From the NCBI GenBank assembly GCA_023260375.1, contig JALQVK010000033.1:1-8349 (forward strand): a stretch of DNA of 8,349 nucleotides, written 5' to 3'. This DNA comes from Rhodoluna sp. (GTDB lineage: Bacteria > Actinomycetota > Actinomycetes > Actinomycetales > Microbacteriaceae). Shown piece after piece: positions 1 through 7,181 of this stretch; positions within the stretch are counted from its first letter, which is position 1; every line of letters begins with the position of its first letter. A program made the translations under genes and the position numbers. Under the pieces are notes generated by a model. That model searched no databases. It was not told the DNA's origin and worked only from the letters and a program-made list of their open reading frames with translations.

Positions 1-738
1 GTAGCAACCTACTCGAACATCGATCACCCACTAACCACCGAGCCTGCCAAGATTGAGCGCGCAGCGGTTGTTATCTTCACCTCGGACCGCGGTTTGGCTG
101 GTGCTTTCTCTTCAAACGTTTTGAAGGAAGCCGAAGCTCTAACCGTGAAGCTTAAGGAAGAGGGCAAGGATGTCGTTTACTTCCTAGTTGGTCGCAAGGC
201 CGTTAGCAACTTCGGTTTCCGTCGTCGCACCGCTGAAAAGCAGTGGATTGGTGGCACTGACCTTCCTCAGGTTGACACCGCGAAGGAAATCGCTGACACC
301 GTCCTGGAATACTTTGGACGCGACGCTTCAGAAGGTGGCGTGGACGAAATCCACGTGATCTTCAACCGTTTCGTTTCGATGATCTCGCAGGAGCCAGAAA
401 CCCTACGTCTACTACCTCTAGAGGTTGTTGAAGGCGAAGAGGCTCCAGCATCAGACGACGTCTTCCCGCTATACGAATTCGAACCAGACGCCGGAAAGGT
501 GCTTGATGCACTGCTTCCTGTCTACATCGAAAGCAAGATCTTCAACGCCATGCTGCAGTCGGCTGCCTCAGAGCACGCTGCCCGTCAGAAGGCAATGAAG
601 TCGGCAACCGACAACGCCGACAAGCTAATCAAGAACTACACCCGACTATCGAACCAAGCTCGTCAGTCGGAGATTACCCAGCAGATTTCCGAAATCGTTG
701 GTGGCGCAGACGCACTTGCCACCGTCGAAGAAGATTAA
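1..738 (+). CDS. atpG: F1Fo ATP synthase gamma subunit (5' end outside window)
   Basis: This is the central stalk of the F1 sector, the rotor that couples proton flow through Fo to ATP synthesis in the alpha/beta ring on the cytoplasmic face of the membrane. The reading frame is open from base 1, so the gene begins upstream of the window. 245 residues are visible against a usual length near 290-300, so about 50 N-terminal residues are missing. Family landmarks are the motif SDRGLAGAF (window residues 28-36, the usual SDRGLCGG region) and the C-terminal helix containing [13 protein letters not shown] and [18 protein letters not shown], which enters the alpha/beta ring. The TTG at 94 is not the start, because homologous sequence continues upstream of it. 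The gene ends with TAA, 15 bp before atpD, as in the standard operon order G-D-C. Identification is secure. Confidence 0.97.
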   Translation, partial: VATYSNIDHPLTTEPAKIERAAVVIFTSDRGLAGAFSSNVLKEAEALTVKLKEEGKDVVYFLVGRKAVSNFGFRRRTAEKQWIGGTDLPQVDTAKEIADTVLEYFGRDASEGGVDEIHVIFNRFVSMISQEPETLRLLPLEVVEGEEAPASDDVFPLYEFEPDAGKVLDALLPVYIESKIFNAMLQSAASEHAARQKAMKSATDNADKLIKNYTRLSNQARQSEITQQISEIVGGADALATVEED

Positions 739-2208
<1,470 letters not shown>

Positions 2209-2210
2209 TA

Positions 2211-2477
2211 ATGTCGGAAAAAGTTCTTCGCGTCGAGCTGGTAGCAGCCGATAAAGCCGTATGGGCTGGTGAGGCCAAGATGGTCATCGCTAAGACCGTT
2301 GAAGGTGAAATCGGTCTACTAGCAGGTCACGAGCCTATGCTCGCGATCCTGTCGAGCGGTGAAGTTCGCATTACTCTTGCAGACGGCGACAAGCTAACCG
2401 CTAACGCTGAAGACGGCTTCCTTTCGGTTGAGCACGATGTTGTAACCATCGTTGCTCGTCACGCCGAACTGGTCTAA
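2211..2477 (+). CDS. atpC: F1Fo ATP synthase epsilon subunit, short form
   Basis: This is the epsilon subunit of the central stalk, which binds gamma and the c-ring and in many bacteria regulates ATP hydrolysis. The 88 residues form only the N-terminal beta-sandwich domain: MSEKVLRVELVAADKAVWAG, then the conserved EGEIGLLAGHEPMLAIL segment, then a terminal strand at VVTIVARHAEL. The C-terminal two-helix domain of the usual 130-140 aa subunit is absent; the frame stops cleanly at TAA, and downstream comes a terminator, so it has not been broken off by a frameshift. Short epsilons of this kind are, to my knowledge, usual in Microbacteriaceae. The start lies 2 bp after the atpD stop; the only purine-rich match (AAGGAA, 2191-2196) is 14 nt upstream, so translation probably relies on coupling with atpD. 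It is the last gene of the operon. Confidence 0.95.
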   Translation: MSEKVLRVELVAADKAVWAGEAKMVIAKTVEGEIGLLAGHEPMLAILSSGEVRITLADGDKLTANAEDGFLSVEHDVVTIVARHAELV

Positions 2478-2491
2478 ACAAACTAAAAGAT

Positions 2492-2520
2492 AAAACCCCA
2501 GCCGATTGGTTGGGGTTTTT
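2492..2520 (+). terminator. Rho-independent terminator of the atp operon, probably bidirectional
   Basis: A 12-bp stem pairs 2492-2503 (AAAACCCCAGCC) with 2508-2519 (GGTTGGGGTTTT) around the tetraloop GATT, with a single G-U pair (2501/2510). On the + strand it is followed by a T-rich run (2516-2524, broken by one C), 15 bp after the atpC stop. On the minus strand the same stem ends in TTTT followed by ATCTTTT, and it begins 3 bp after the stop of the convergent adenosyltransferase gene, so it can end both transcripts. Confidence 0.92.
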
Positions 2521-2522
2521 CT

Positions 2523-3086
2523 TTATCTAGAACCAGCTGGTTTCCATTTCACGTCGCCACCATGCGGGACATTCGCTACGCGGGCGAGTACAAACAGTAA
2601 ATCCGATAAGCGATTTAGGTAGATCGCGCAGGTTTCCGAAACATCGTTGTGGTGAGCTTTCGCATGCCAAACCGCTCGTTCTGCCCGTCGAACCACGGTT
2701 CTAGCCAGATGTAAACCGGCTGCTAATCCAGAGCCGCCTGGAATGATGAATGAATCAAGACTCGGTAAGTCTGCGTTGTACTTATCAATCGCAATCTCTA
2801 GGTCGGTTACCCACTCCTCAGACACTCGAAGCCCACCGGTTCCAGGGGTTGCCAGGTCGGCTCCGATGTCGAATAGGTCATTCTGAATTCGAGCGAGCAG
2901 AGCTAATAGTTCGGGGGAGAACTCACCGTGAGCTAGTGAAATAGCCACACCGAGAGCCGAGTTTGCCTCATCAACATCGGCGTAGGCTTCGATTCTGGGG
3001 TCGGTCTTGGCCACTCGCGAGTTATCTCCGAGCGCGGTGAAACCATCGTCTCCAGTTTTTGTGTAGATCTTGGTGAGTCGAACCAT
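2523..3086 (-). CDS. Cob(I)alamin adenosyltransferase, PduO type
   Basis: The enzyme transfers the adenosyl group of ATP to the reduced cobalt of cob(I)alamin or a corrinoid precursor, giving adenosylcobalamin (EC 2.5.1.17). It is cytoplasmic; the family is a trimer of five-helix bundles. The 187-residue protein has the N-terminal ATP-binding motif TKTGDDG (9-15), RIEAYADVDEANS (31-43), NDLFDIGADLATP (69-81), FIIPGGSG (113-120), RRAERAVW (133-140) and YLNRLSDLLFVLAR (156-169). ADVDEAN replaces the more common GTVDELN. The ATG at 3086 is chosen because TKIYTKTGD next to it is the conserved N-terminus; an in-frame start at 3161 would add 25 unrelated residues and overlap yaaA by 52 bp. A PduO-type gene close behind the atp operon also occurs in Mycobacterium (Rv1314c). 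In that arrangement a DUF2550 gene normally follows atpC; it is missing here. There is no obvious Shine-Dalgarno; a leaderless transcript is plausible. Confidence 0.92.
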   Translation of the reverse strand: MVRLTKIYTKTGDDGFTALGDNSRVAKTDPRIEAYADVDEANSALGVAISLAHGEFSPELLALLARIQNDLFDIGADLATPGTGGLRVSEEWVTDLEIAIDKYNADLPSLDSFIIPGGSGLAAGLHLARTVVRRAERAVWHAKAHHNDVSETCAIYLNRLSDLLFVLARVANVPHGGDVKWKPAGSR

Positions 3087-3093
3087 AGTCTCA

Positions 3094-3099
3094 AGTTTA
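3094..3099 (-). promoter_or_regulatory. Candidate -10 element of the adenosyltransferase gene (leaderless)
   Basis: On the minus strand TAAACT (TANNNT type, typical of actinobacterial housekeeping promoters) ends 7 nt before the ATG, which places transcription start on or next to the start codon. No good -35 was found. The hexamer shares two base pairs with the -10 proposed for yaaA on the other strand. Confidence 0.4.
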
Positions 3100-3103
3100 G
3101 GCT
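3098..3103 (+). promoter_or_regulatory. Candidate -10 element of yaaA (leaderless)
   Basis: TAGGCT fits TANNNT and ends 6 nt before the ATG at 3110, the spacing expected for a leaderless mRNA. No Shine-Dalgarno precedes yaaA and no clear -35 is visible. Both this hexamer and its minus-strand counterpart lie within or touch an inverted repeat, TCAAG (3091-3095) and CTTGA (3102-3106). Confidence 0.4.
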
Positions 3104-3109
3104 TGATAC

Positions 3110-3844
3110 ATGCTGTTTCTTTTACCGCCATCGGAGTGCAAGGTTGAGGGAGGCTCTCCACTCACTCTCGAACATGTAGCCCTAACTTTTGGTGCCATGC
3201 AACCGGCTCGCGACCTGGTTCTTGAGAAAGTTATCGAATACAGCAGTTCTACTCAGGCTAAAACCAAGATGCGTGCCGAACACCTTCAGCAAAATCTTGA
3301 GGTGCTTACCTCTCCAACTATGCAGGCTATCGATCGCTACTCCGGAACACTTTACGACGCCCTTCACGGCCGTGGTCTCAAGGGAAGCCCAACCGAGTTC
3401 AACACGCTCACCAAAGACGAGCGCGAACGAGCTAAGGAATCAGTTTTCATTCAATCAGCCCTGTTCGGGTTAATTCCAGCTAGCAACGTGATTCCGAACT
3501 ACCGTTTTTCAGCCGGAACCAAAATCCAAGGTTTTGATCTAAAGAAACACTGGTCAGAAGCTCATAACATCATCTGGAAACGCCTAGAAGGTCAGCAAAT
3601 CATCGACCTACGTTCCAACGCCTACGCCGAACTTGCGCCCATCCCAGAAAGATTCAACTCACTAACCGTTGAAGTCTTCGACAAAGCCTCTGGCAAAGCC
3701 ATGAACCACTTCAATAAGAAGGCAAAAGGTCAGTTTGTGCGCGCCCACCTTCAAGGCGCAGACACGTTAGAACAGATGGCGAAAGCCGCCAATCTCGAAA
3801 TGACGATTGACGGCTCTCGTCTTATGCTCTTTACCGATCAATAG
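3110..3844 (+). CDS. yaaA: YaaA family peroxide stress protein (DUF328/UPF0246)
   Basis: In E. coli YaaA is induced by peroxide and limits DNA and protein damage by lowering free intracellular iron; members have been reported to bind DNA. The role here is inferred from family membership. The 244 residues match the usual length (about 250). Conserved blocks run in order: LLPPSECK (4-11), RYSGTLYDAL (76-85), ALFGLIPASNVIPNYRFSAG (117-136), DLRSNAYAEL (166-175) and HFNKKAKGQFVRAHL (200-214). The ATG at 3110 directly begins the conserved MLFLLPPSE start. No signal peptide or membrane segment is seen, so it is cytoplasmic. It is divergent from the adenosyltransferase gene with 23 bp between starts, and its last 7 bp overlap the end of the convergent membrane-protein gene, leaving no room for a terminator between them. 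Confidence 0.93.
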   Translation: MLFLLPPSECKVEGGSPLTLEHVALTFGAMQPARDLVLEKVIEYSSSTQAKTKMRAEHLQQNLEVLTSPTMQAIDRYSGTLYDALHGRGLKGSPTEFNTLTKDERERAKESVFIQSALFGLIPASNVIPNYRFSAGTKIQGFDLKKHWSEAHNIIWKRLEGQQIIDLRSNAYAELAPIPERFNSLTVEVFDKASGKAMNHFNKKAKGQFVRAHLQGADTLEQMAKAANLEMTIDGSRLMLFTDQ

Positions 3845-4995
3845 GGTCCAAACCGCGAGGATTTTGGAAGTTCAATCAGTCCATCAACGACACTGAAAAC
3901 CGTCGGAGTCCACCAGTATTGATCTAACTCAAATGTAAAGCCAGGCACTAACCAAGCATCGCCGGCTTGATCAGAAAGTTGTACGAGTTTCGATTCCGCC
4001 TTTAGAACTTTTACGGTTTTAATTTCCCTGGTGCTTGTTGATTGGTTTGAATCCAATTCCTCGGCTAAAAGTCCATAGCGTGCAACACCGCCGGCGTAAC
4101 CCTGGTAGCGCCAATCGGAGATTCGGTTAACCGCCTCGCGTTCGGAGACCGTTTGGACAGAACCACGGTCAATTACTTCGACTGAATTACCCGTTGCGTA
4201 AACCAGATTGCCATATTCGTCCCAGTCCATTTCCCAGGTAAGTGGCGTGGTTTGGCCATCAACCTTGAGATGCCCGACTACGCGGCGTCCATTGTCTTTG
4301 TAGAGGGCTAAGTCATCAAGTTGAATGTTCAAACCGGTGGCTGAGAATAGCTCTTGTGCGAGAGCCTTGTAAGCATCATCGCTCAAATACCCATCGCCTT
4401 TTCCAGCTTCTGCTGAATAGAGATTTACAGACCAACTGCCTGAACCTTGCCAATAAACATCCACACCGGGGAGGTCCTGTCGGTCTTTCTCCCCAAAGAA
4501 GTAATGGTCGATGTCATTTTGCCTGTAGGGGTCCTGTTGGATTTCACCCTTAATTCCAAACCGTGAAGCCAGAGACCTCAGAAGTTGAATTGGATTCCCT
4601 TTTGGTTTAAGTTCATAAACTTTTTCGGTTCCGCCGCTCCAACTTAGATCGTCGCCAGGAACATATTGAAATTGAATCGCGGGTAGCATTGTGCCGAATT
4701 CCTTCGGCGATTCACCCGATTTAGTGTTGGAGTAGGAGAGGCAGTTAACCTCGCCGGTCGCAAGAGTGAATAACGGACCTTTTTGAGCATGTGTCGTAGG
4801 AGCTTCCAAAGCTATCGTTAGTCCAATTGCAAGAACACACGCGAAAGTTACACCACTCAGGAAAAGTGGCCGGCTTAGGACTCTAGTCCTCGGTGATCTT
4901 GTTATGGCTTCAAGAAGGATGTCATCGCCAAGCTTTGGAACTCTAGTCTTCACCGATTTGCGAAGTGCATCTAAAGAATCGTTCATGTCTTGCAT
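3838..4995 (-). CDS. Single-pass membrane protein paired with ECF sigma factor, candidate non-classical anti-sigma/regulator
   Basis: I do not recognise a named family with confidence. The 385 residues comprise a short basic cytoplasmic N-terminus (1-42), one hydrophobic segment (about 44-64) and a roughly 320-residue tail predicted outside the membrane because of the positive N-terminal flank. The tail contains LTWEMDWDEYGNLVYATGN (252-270) and then VSEREAVNRISD (283-294), resembling the strand-plus-helix of extracytoplasmic PepSY-like domains, and ends with a Trp-rich AWLVPGFTFELDQYWW (347-362). The only cysteines are C52, in the membrane segment, and C85. The ATG at 4995 has GGAAGG 10 nt upstream, inside the sigma gene, favouring it over the ATG at 4986. 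It follows the sigma gene by 6 bp, the usual place for an anti-sigma factor. However, the cytoplasmic part lacks the zinc HxxxCxxC motif and is far shorter than a standard anti-sigma domain. The regulatory role is inference. Confidence 0.6.
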   Translation of the reverse strand: MQDMNDSLDALRKSVKTRVPKLGDDILLEAITRSPRTRVLSRPLFLSGVTFACVLAIGLTIALEAPTTHAQKGPLFTLATGEVNCLSYSNTKSGESPKEFGTMLPAIQFQYVPGDDLSWSGGTEKVYELKPKGNPIQLLRSLASRFGIKGEIQQDPYRQNDIDHYFFGEKDRQDLPGVDVYWQGSGSWSVNLYSAEAGKGDGYLSDDAYKALAQELFSATGLNIQLDDLALYKDNGRRVVGHLKVDGQTTPLTWEMDWDEYGNLVYATGNSVEVIDRGSVQTVSEREAVNRISDWRYQGYAGGVARYGLLAEELDSNQSTSTREIKTVKVLKAESKLVQLSDQAGDAWLVPGFTFELDQYWWTPTVFSVVDGLIELPKSSRFGPY

Positions 4996-5001
4996 ATGTT
5001 T

Positions 5002-5487
5002 CTAGCCTTCCGATTCTTTCAGTAATGTTTCGAATCTCTTTCGGGCCCTGTGAAATCGAATAGTTACTGCGTTTTTTGTAGTTTTGAGTATTTGAGCGGC
5101 TTCTTCAAGGGAAAAACCCTCAAGGGATATCAGGCTGATTATCACTCGGTCAGATTTACCTAAATTGGCCCAGGCACTTCTTACTGACACATTCGCCAAC
5201 GCGAGTTGCTCTGCAGAAGGTTCGAGAATGTCGTTGTCCATTAGTGGAAAAGTTATTCGGAAAAGACTTTTGCGACGATGGTTCGCTAAGACATTGGCTG
5301 CTATTCGATAAAGCCAAGCGGCAAGATGCTCATCTGGAGCAGCTTCTCGTTTTTGCCAAGCGATTGAGAAAACCTCTGAAGCCAAATCTTCTATGTCGTT
5401 GGATTCAACTCGATAGGCAAAGAATTTCGAGATCATCGGTAAATAAGCTCGATAGGTTTCCACGAATTGCTGGCTGTTAATAGTCAT
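5002..5487 (-). CDS. ECF-subfamily RNA polymerase sigma factor (sigma-70 family)
   Basis: The protein would direct RNA polymerase to a dedicated promoter set, usually in response to an envelope or stress signal. Its 161 residues have the two-domain ECF architecture: region 2 at about 8-75, with DIEDLASEVFSIAW (31-44, the classic core-binding/-10 segment) and AAWLYRIAANVLANHRR (56-72); a linker; then region 4 at about 103-155, with the helix-turn-helix SLEEAAQILKTTKNAVTIRF (126-145) and the following HRARKRF. There is no C-terminal extension. The ATG at 5487 lacks a Shine-Dalgarno and lies 25 bp after the tag stop, so it may depend on read-through from the ogt-tag unit or on a weak local promoter (TAAACA, 8 nt upstream). 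It is followed by the membrane protein, its likely regulator. Sampled GC (38-47% per 60-base line) is below that of atpD. The ECF group could not be assigned. Confidence 0.9.
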   Translation of the reverse strand: MTINSQQFVETYRAYLPMISKFFAYRVESNDIEDLASEVFSIAWQKREAAPDEHLAAWLYRIAANVLANHRRKSLFRITFPLMDNDILEPSAEQLALANVSVRSAWANLGKSDRVIISLISLEGFSLEEAAQILKTTKNAVTIRFHRARKRFETLLKESEG

Positions 5488-5512
5488 TTCATGATGTTTA
5501 TGTCATTTGGTG

Positions 5513-6028
5513 TCAGTTTATTTCACACGAATTATCGTGATCTTGAATCACGCCAATTGCTTGCATCATGGCATGCATGGTGGTTGGGCCAACAAAGTTG
5601 AAGCCAAGTTTGCGAAGTTCTTTCGAGAGCGCGGTTGATTCTGGCGAGACCGTGAGGTTTCTACGATCTTCGGTTGGGGAGTGTTTCCGAATCAGGTCTG
5701 CGAGTGAGAGTTTTTGCTCTTTGATGATTCTGGCGTTGTTGATGACTGCTTCGATTTTTCCTCGATGACGAATGATTCCTTCAAACTGCAACAGACGTTC
5801 AACATCGGCTTCGCTCATTGTTGCGACCTGGTTGATTTTGAAACCATGGAATGCTTCGCGAAAACCTTCCCTACGTTTCAGGATGGTGAGCCAACTGAGC
5901 CCAGCTTGGAAGCCTTCTAGGCTGATTCGCTCGAATAGTGCGTCTTCGCCGATAATTGGCTTACCCCACTCGGTGTCGTGGTATTCGATGTAGATGGGGT
6001 CGGAGGTAACCCAGGCGCATCGTTGCAT
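5513..6028 (-). CDS. tag: DNA-3-methyladenine glycosylase I
   Basis: A helix-hairpin-helix glycosylase that excises 3-methyladenine from alkylated DNA, starting base excision repair (EC 3.2.2.20). At 171 aa it is slightly shorter than E. coli Tag (187), through a shorter region before the C-terminus. All residues expected for the zinc site are present: C4, H17, H164 and C168. E38, in the LEGFQAGLSW block (37-46) that forms the 3-methyladenine pocket, is kept, as are DVERLLQFEGIIRHRGKIEA (75-94) and the KLGFNFVGPTT block near 137-147. The start ATG overlaps the stop of ogt as TAATG, so translation is probably coupled. Pairing with ogt gives one unit that repairs both O6-alkylguanine and 3-methyladenine. 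The sigma gene starts 25 bp downstream. Confidence 0.95.
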   Translation of the reverse strand: MQRCAWVTSDPIYIEYHDTEWGKPIIGEDALFERISLEGFQAGLSWLTILKRREGFREAFHGFKINQVATMSEADVERLLQFEGIIRHRGKIEAVINNARIIKEQKLSLADLIRKHSPTEDRRNLTVSPESTALSKELRKLGFNFVGPTTMHAMMQAIGVIQDHDNSCEIN

Positions 6029-6513
6029 TAGTCGGTGGTTTCAATGCCTTCTAGGGCAAGTAGCCAACGCTTGGTAGGAATGCCGTCGCCTCCCGAATAA
6101 CCGGTGATTCTGCCGCTAGCTCCGAGTACTCGGTGGCAACCCACTACCAGCGGCACTGGGTTTGAACCAACCGCTCCGCCAACCGCTCGAACCGCATTGG
6201 GGTTACCAATGTTTTTCGCGATGTCGGCATAGGTTGTGATCTCGCCAAAACCAATCTTTGCGATTTCTTTCCAAACGGCCTTCTGGAAATCTGTGCCTTG
6301 GAGTTCAAAGTCAAAGTTCAACTCCTTGGTCTTGCCTTTGAAATAGCTGGTGAGCTGTTTCTTGGCATCTTTCAGAACCGATGCCTTGCCGAAGTCTGGT
6401 GTGACGTCGCTTCCCATGGTTAGGAAGACGACCTTGTTGTTACTTGCCAAAAGGGTCACCGCTCCGACTGGGGAGTCAAAGGTTAGCTTGGCGTCGTGAT
6501 TTGGCAAGTTCAT
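6028..6513 (-). CDS. ogt: Methylated-DNA--[protein]-cysteine S-methyltransferase
   Basis: A suicidal repair protein that moves the alkyl group from O6-methylguanine (and O4-methylthymine) in DNA to its own cysteine (EC 2.1.1.63). The 161 residues include an N-terminal RNase H-like domain (about 8-70) and the C-terminal winged-helix active domain: FQKAVWKEIAKIGFGEITTY (76-95), the arginine finger and Asn hinge in RAVGGAVGSNP (109-119), the nucleophile in GCHRV (C126, H127), GYSGG (138-142) and the active-site glutamate in LALEG (E155). The residue before the cysteine is glycine where most family members have proline (PCHRV). There is no Ada-type DNA-binding domain, so this is the constitutive Ogt/MGMT type. 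The start at 6513 lacks a Shine-Dalgarno but has a -10-like hexamer at leaderless spacing. First gene of the ogt-tag unit. Confidence 0.94.
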   Translation of the reverse strand: MNLPNHDAKLTFDSPVGAVTLLASNNKVVFLTMGSDVTPDFGKASVLKDAKKQLTSYFKGKTKELNFDFELQGTDFQKAVWKEIAKIGFGEITTYADIAKNIGNPNAVRAVGGAVGSNPVPLVVGCHRVLGASGRITGYSGGDGIPTKRWLLALEGIETTD

Positions 6514-6519
6514 AACTAA

Positions 6520-6525
6520 AGGTTA
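6520..6525 (-). promoter_or_regulatory. Candidate -10 element of ogt (leaderless)
   Basis: On the minus strand TAACCT (TANNNT) ends 6 nt before the ogt ATG, the spacing of a leaderless start. It lies within an inverted repeat ATAAC-N5-GTTAT (6512-6526) that also covers the start codon. No recognisable -35; the expected position is occupied by a separate perfect dyad at 6541-6554. Confidence 0.4.
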
Positions 6526-6540
6526 TGCCCAAATAAGCGA

Positions 6541-6554
6541 TTGGAAGGTTCCAA
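6541..6554. repeat. Perfect dyad TTGGAA-N2-TTCCAA upstream of ogt, candidate operator
   Basis: Six-base arms (6541-6546 and 6549-6554) are exact reverse complements around GG. The centre is about 34 bp upstream of the ogt start codon, so if transcription begins there the dyad sits on the -35 region. It does not match the actinobacterial LexA box (GAAC-N4-GTTC). It is not followed by a T run on the minus strand, which argues against a terminator for the lipoprotein gene. Confidence 0.45.
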
Positions 6555-6573
6555 GTTGGATCTGTGAAAAGTT

Positions 6574-7161
6574 TTAGACTCGTTTGCCTGTAGTTGAAAC
6601 TGAGAACCTTGTACTGTTGTCAAATTTAAGTGTTCTCACAAAAGTTATTGCTCTTTTGCCTTTAGCTTTCAGGGTTATTTCAGCGCGAATTGGCTCTCTG
6701 CCACGTGAGAAACCAAAATGTGACTGAGAAATCTCAACTACTGGTTGGAAGACTTGGTCTGGCTTGATTGAACTTATTCCAGAGGAGATTTCAACAATCA
6801 AATCGGAACCGAACCACTTGGTTTCAGGTCCAGGGCTGTTGACGATGGTGATCTGTTTGGTTCCATAGCTCAAATACGTGGTTCCAGCCACGAAGTTCAA
6901 ACCAAGCGGTTTGAATCTCATGGTCAAAACAGCCGGCTCTGAACACTTGAAAGTTCCAAAACCCGGGTACATCTTTGAGCCATGACCCCAGTGGGTGGGT
7001 ATGTAGGTCCAATTTTCTGACCAAGATTTTGGATTCGAGAGATCCTGGCAGGCAGTTACTGCGTGAGAAGTTTTAGGGGTCGGCGCGCAGCCAGTTAAAG
7101 CCCCGGACAGGATAGCTAGCGAAGAAATTGCGGTGATTGCTTTTAGAACAAATGGTTTCAT
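6574..7161 (-). CDS. Small exported lipoprotein of unknown function
   Basis: The function is not recognised. The 195-residue product has a clear lipoprotein signal peptide: basic MKPFVLK, a hydrophobic stretch (about 8-21) and the lipobox LTGC (22-25), with C25 the predicted lipidated residue. The mature part is about 170 residues, with two further cysteines (C38, C73) that could form a disulfide once exported. The rest is rich in alternating hydrophobic/polar stretches (for example LTMRFKPLGLNFVAG, 79-93, and ITLKAKGKRAITFV, 162-175), suggesting a mostly beta, perhaps immunoglobulin-like fold; that is inference. The ATG at 7161 has GGGGGA with 6 nt spacing, the clearest ribosome binding site in the minus-strand block. 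It stands alone between tspO (57 bp upstream) and ogt (60 bp downstream). GC is low at its 3' end (about 35% in 6601-6660). Confidence 0.8.
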   Translation of the reverse strand: MKPFVLKAITAISSLAILSGALTGCAPTPKTSHAVTACQDLSNPKSWSENWTYIPTHWGHGSKMYPGFGTFKCSEPAVLTMRFKPLGLNFVAGTTYLSYGTKQITIVNSPGPETKWFGSDLIVEISSGISSIKPDQVFQPVVEISQSHFGFSRGREPIRAEITLKAKGKRAITFVRTLKFDNSTRFSVSTTGKRV

Positions 7162-7181
7162 TTGATGTCCCCCTTGACTTG

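Noticed and set aside
94..738. atpG starting at the TTG at 94
   Set aside because: The same frame is open from base 1 and the residues before 94 fit the gamma-subunit family, so the gene is cut by the window edge.
3087..3161. 25-residue N-terminal extension of the adenosyltransferase from a start at 3161
   Set aside because: The extension has no family similarity and would overlap yaaA by 52 bp; the conserved N-terminus begins at the ATG at 3086.
5244..5480. 78-residue open frame on the + strand opposite the sigma gene
   Set aside because: No ribosome binding site or family motif, and the sigma factor on the other strand is certain.
6541..6554. Dyad as Rho-independent terminator of the lipoprotein gene
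   Set aside because: The stem would be five to six bases with a very small loop and no T run follows on the minus strand.
6541..6554. LexA/SOS box upstream of ogt
   Set aside because: The sequence lacks the GAAC-N4-GTTC core.
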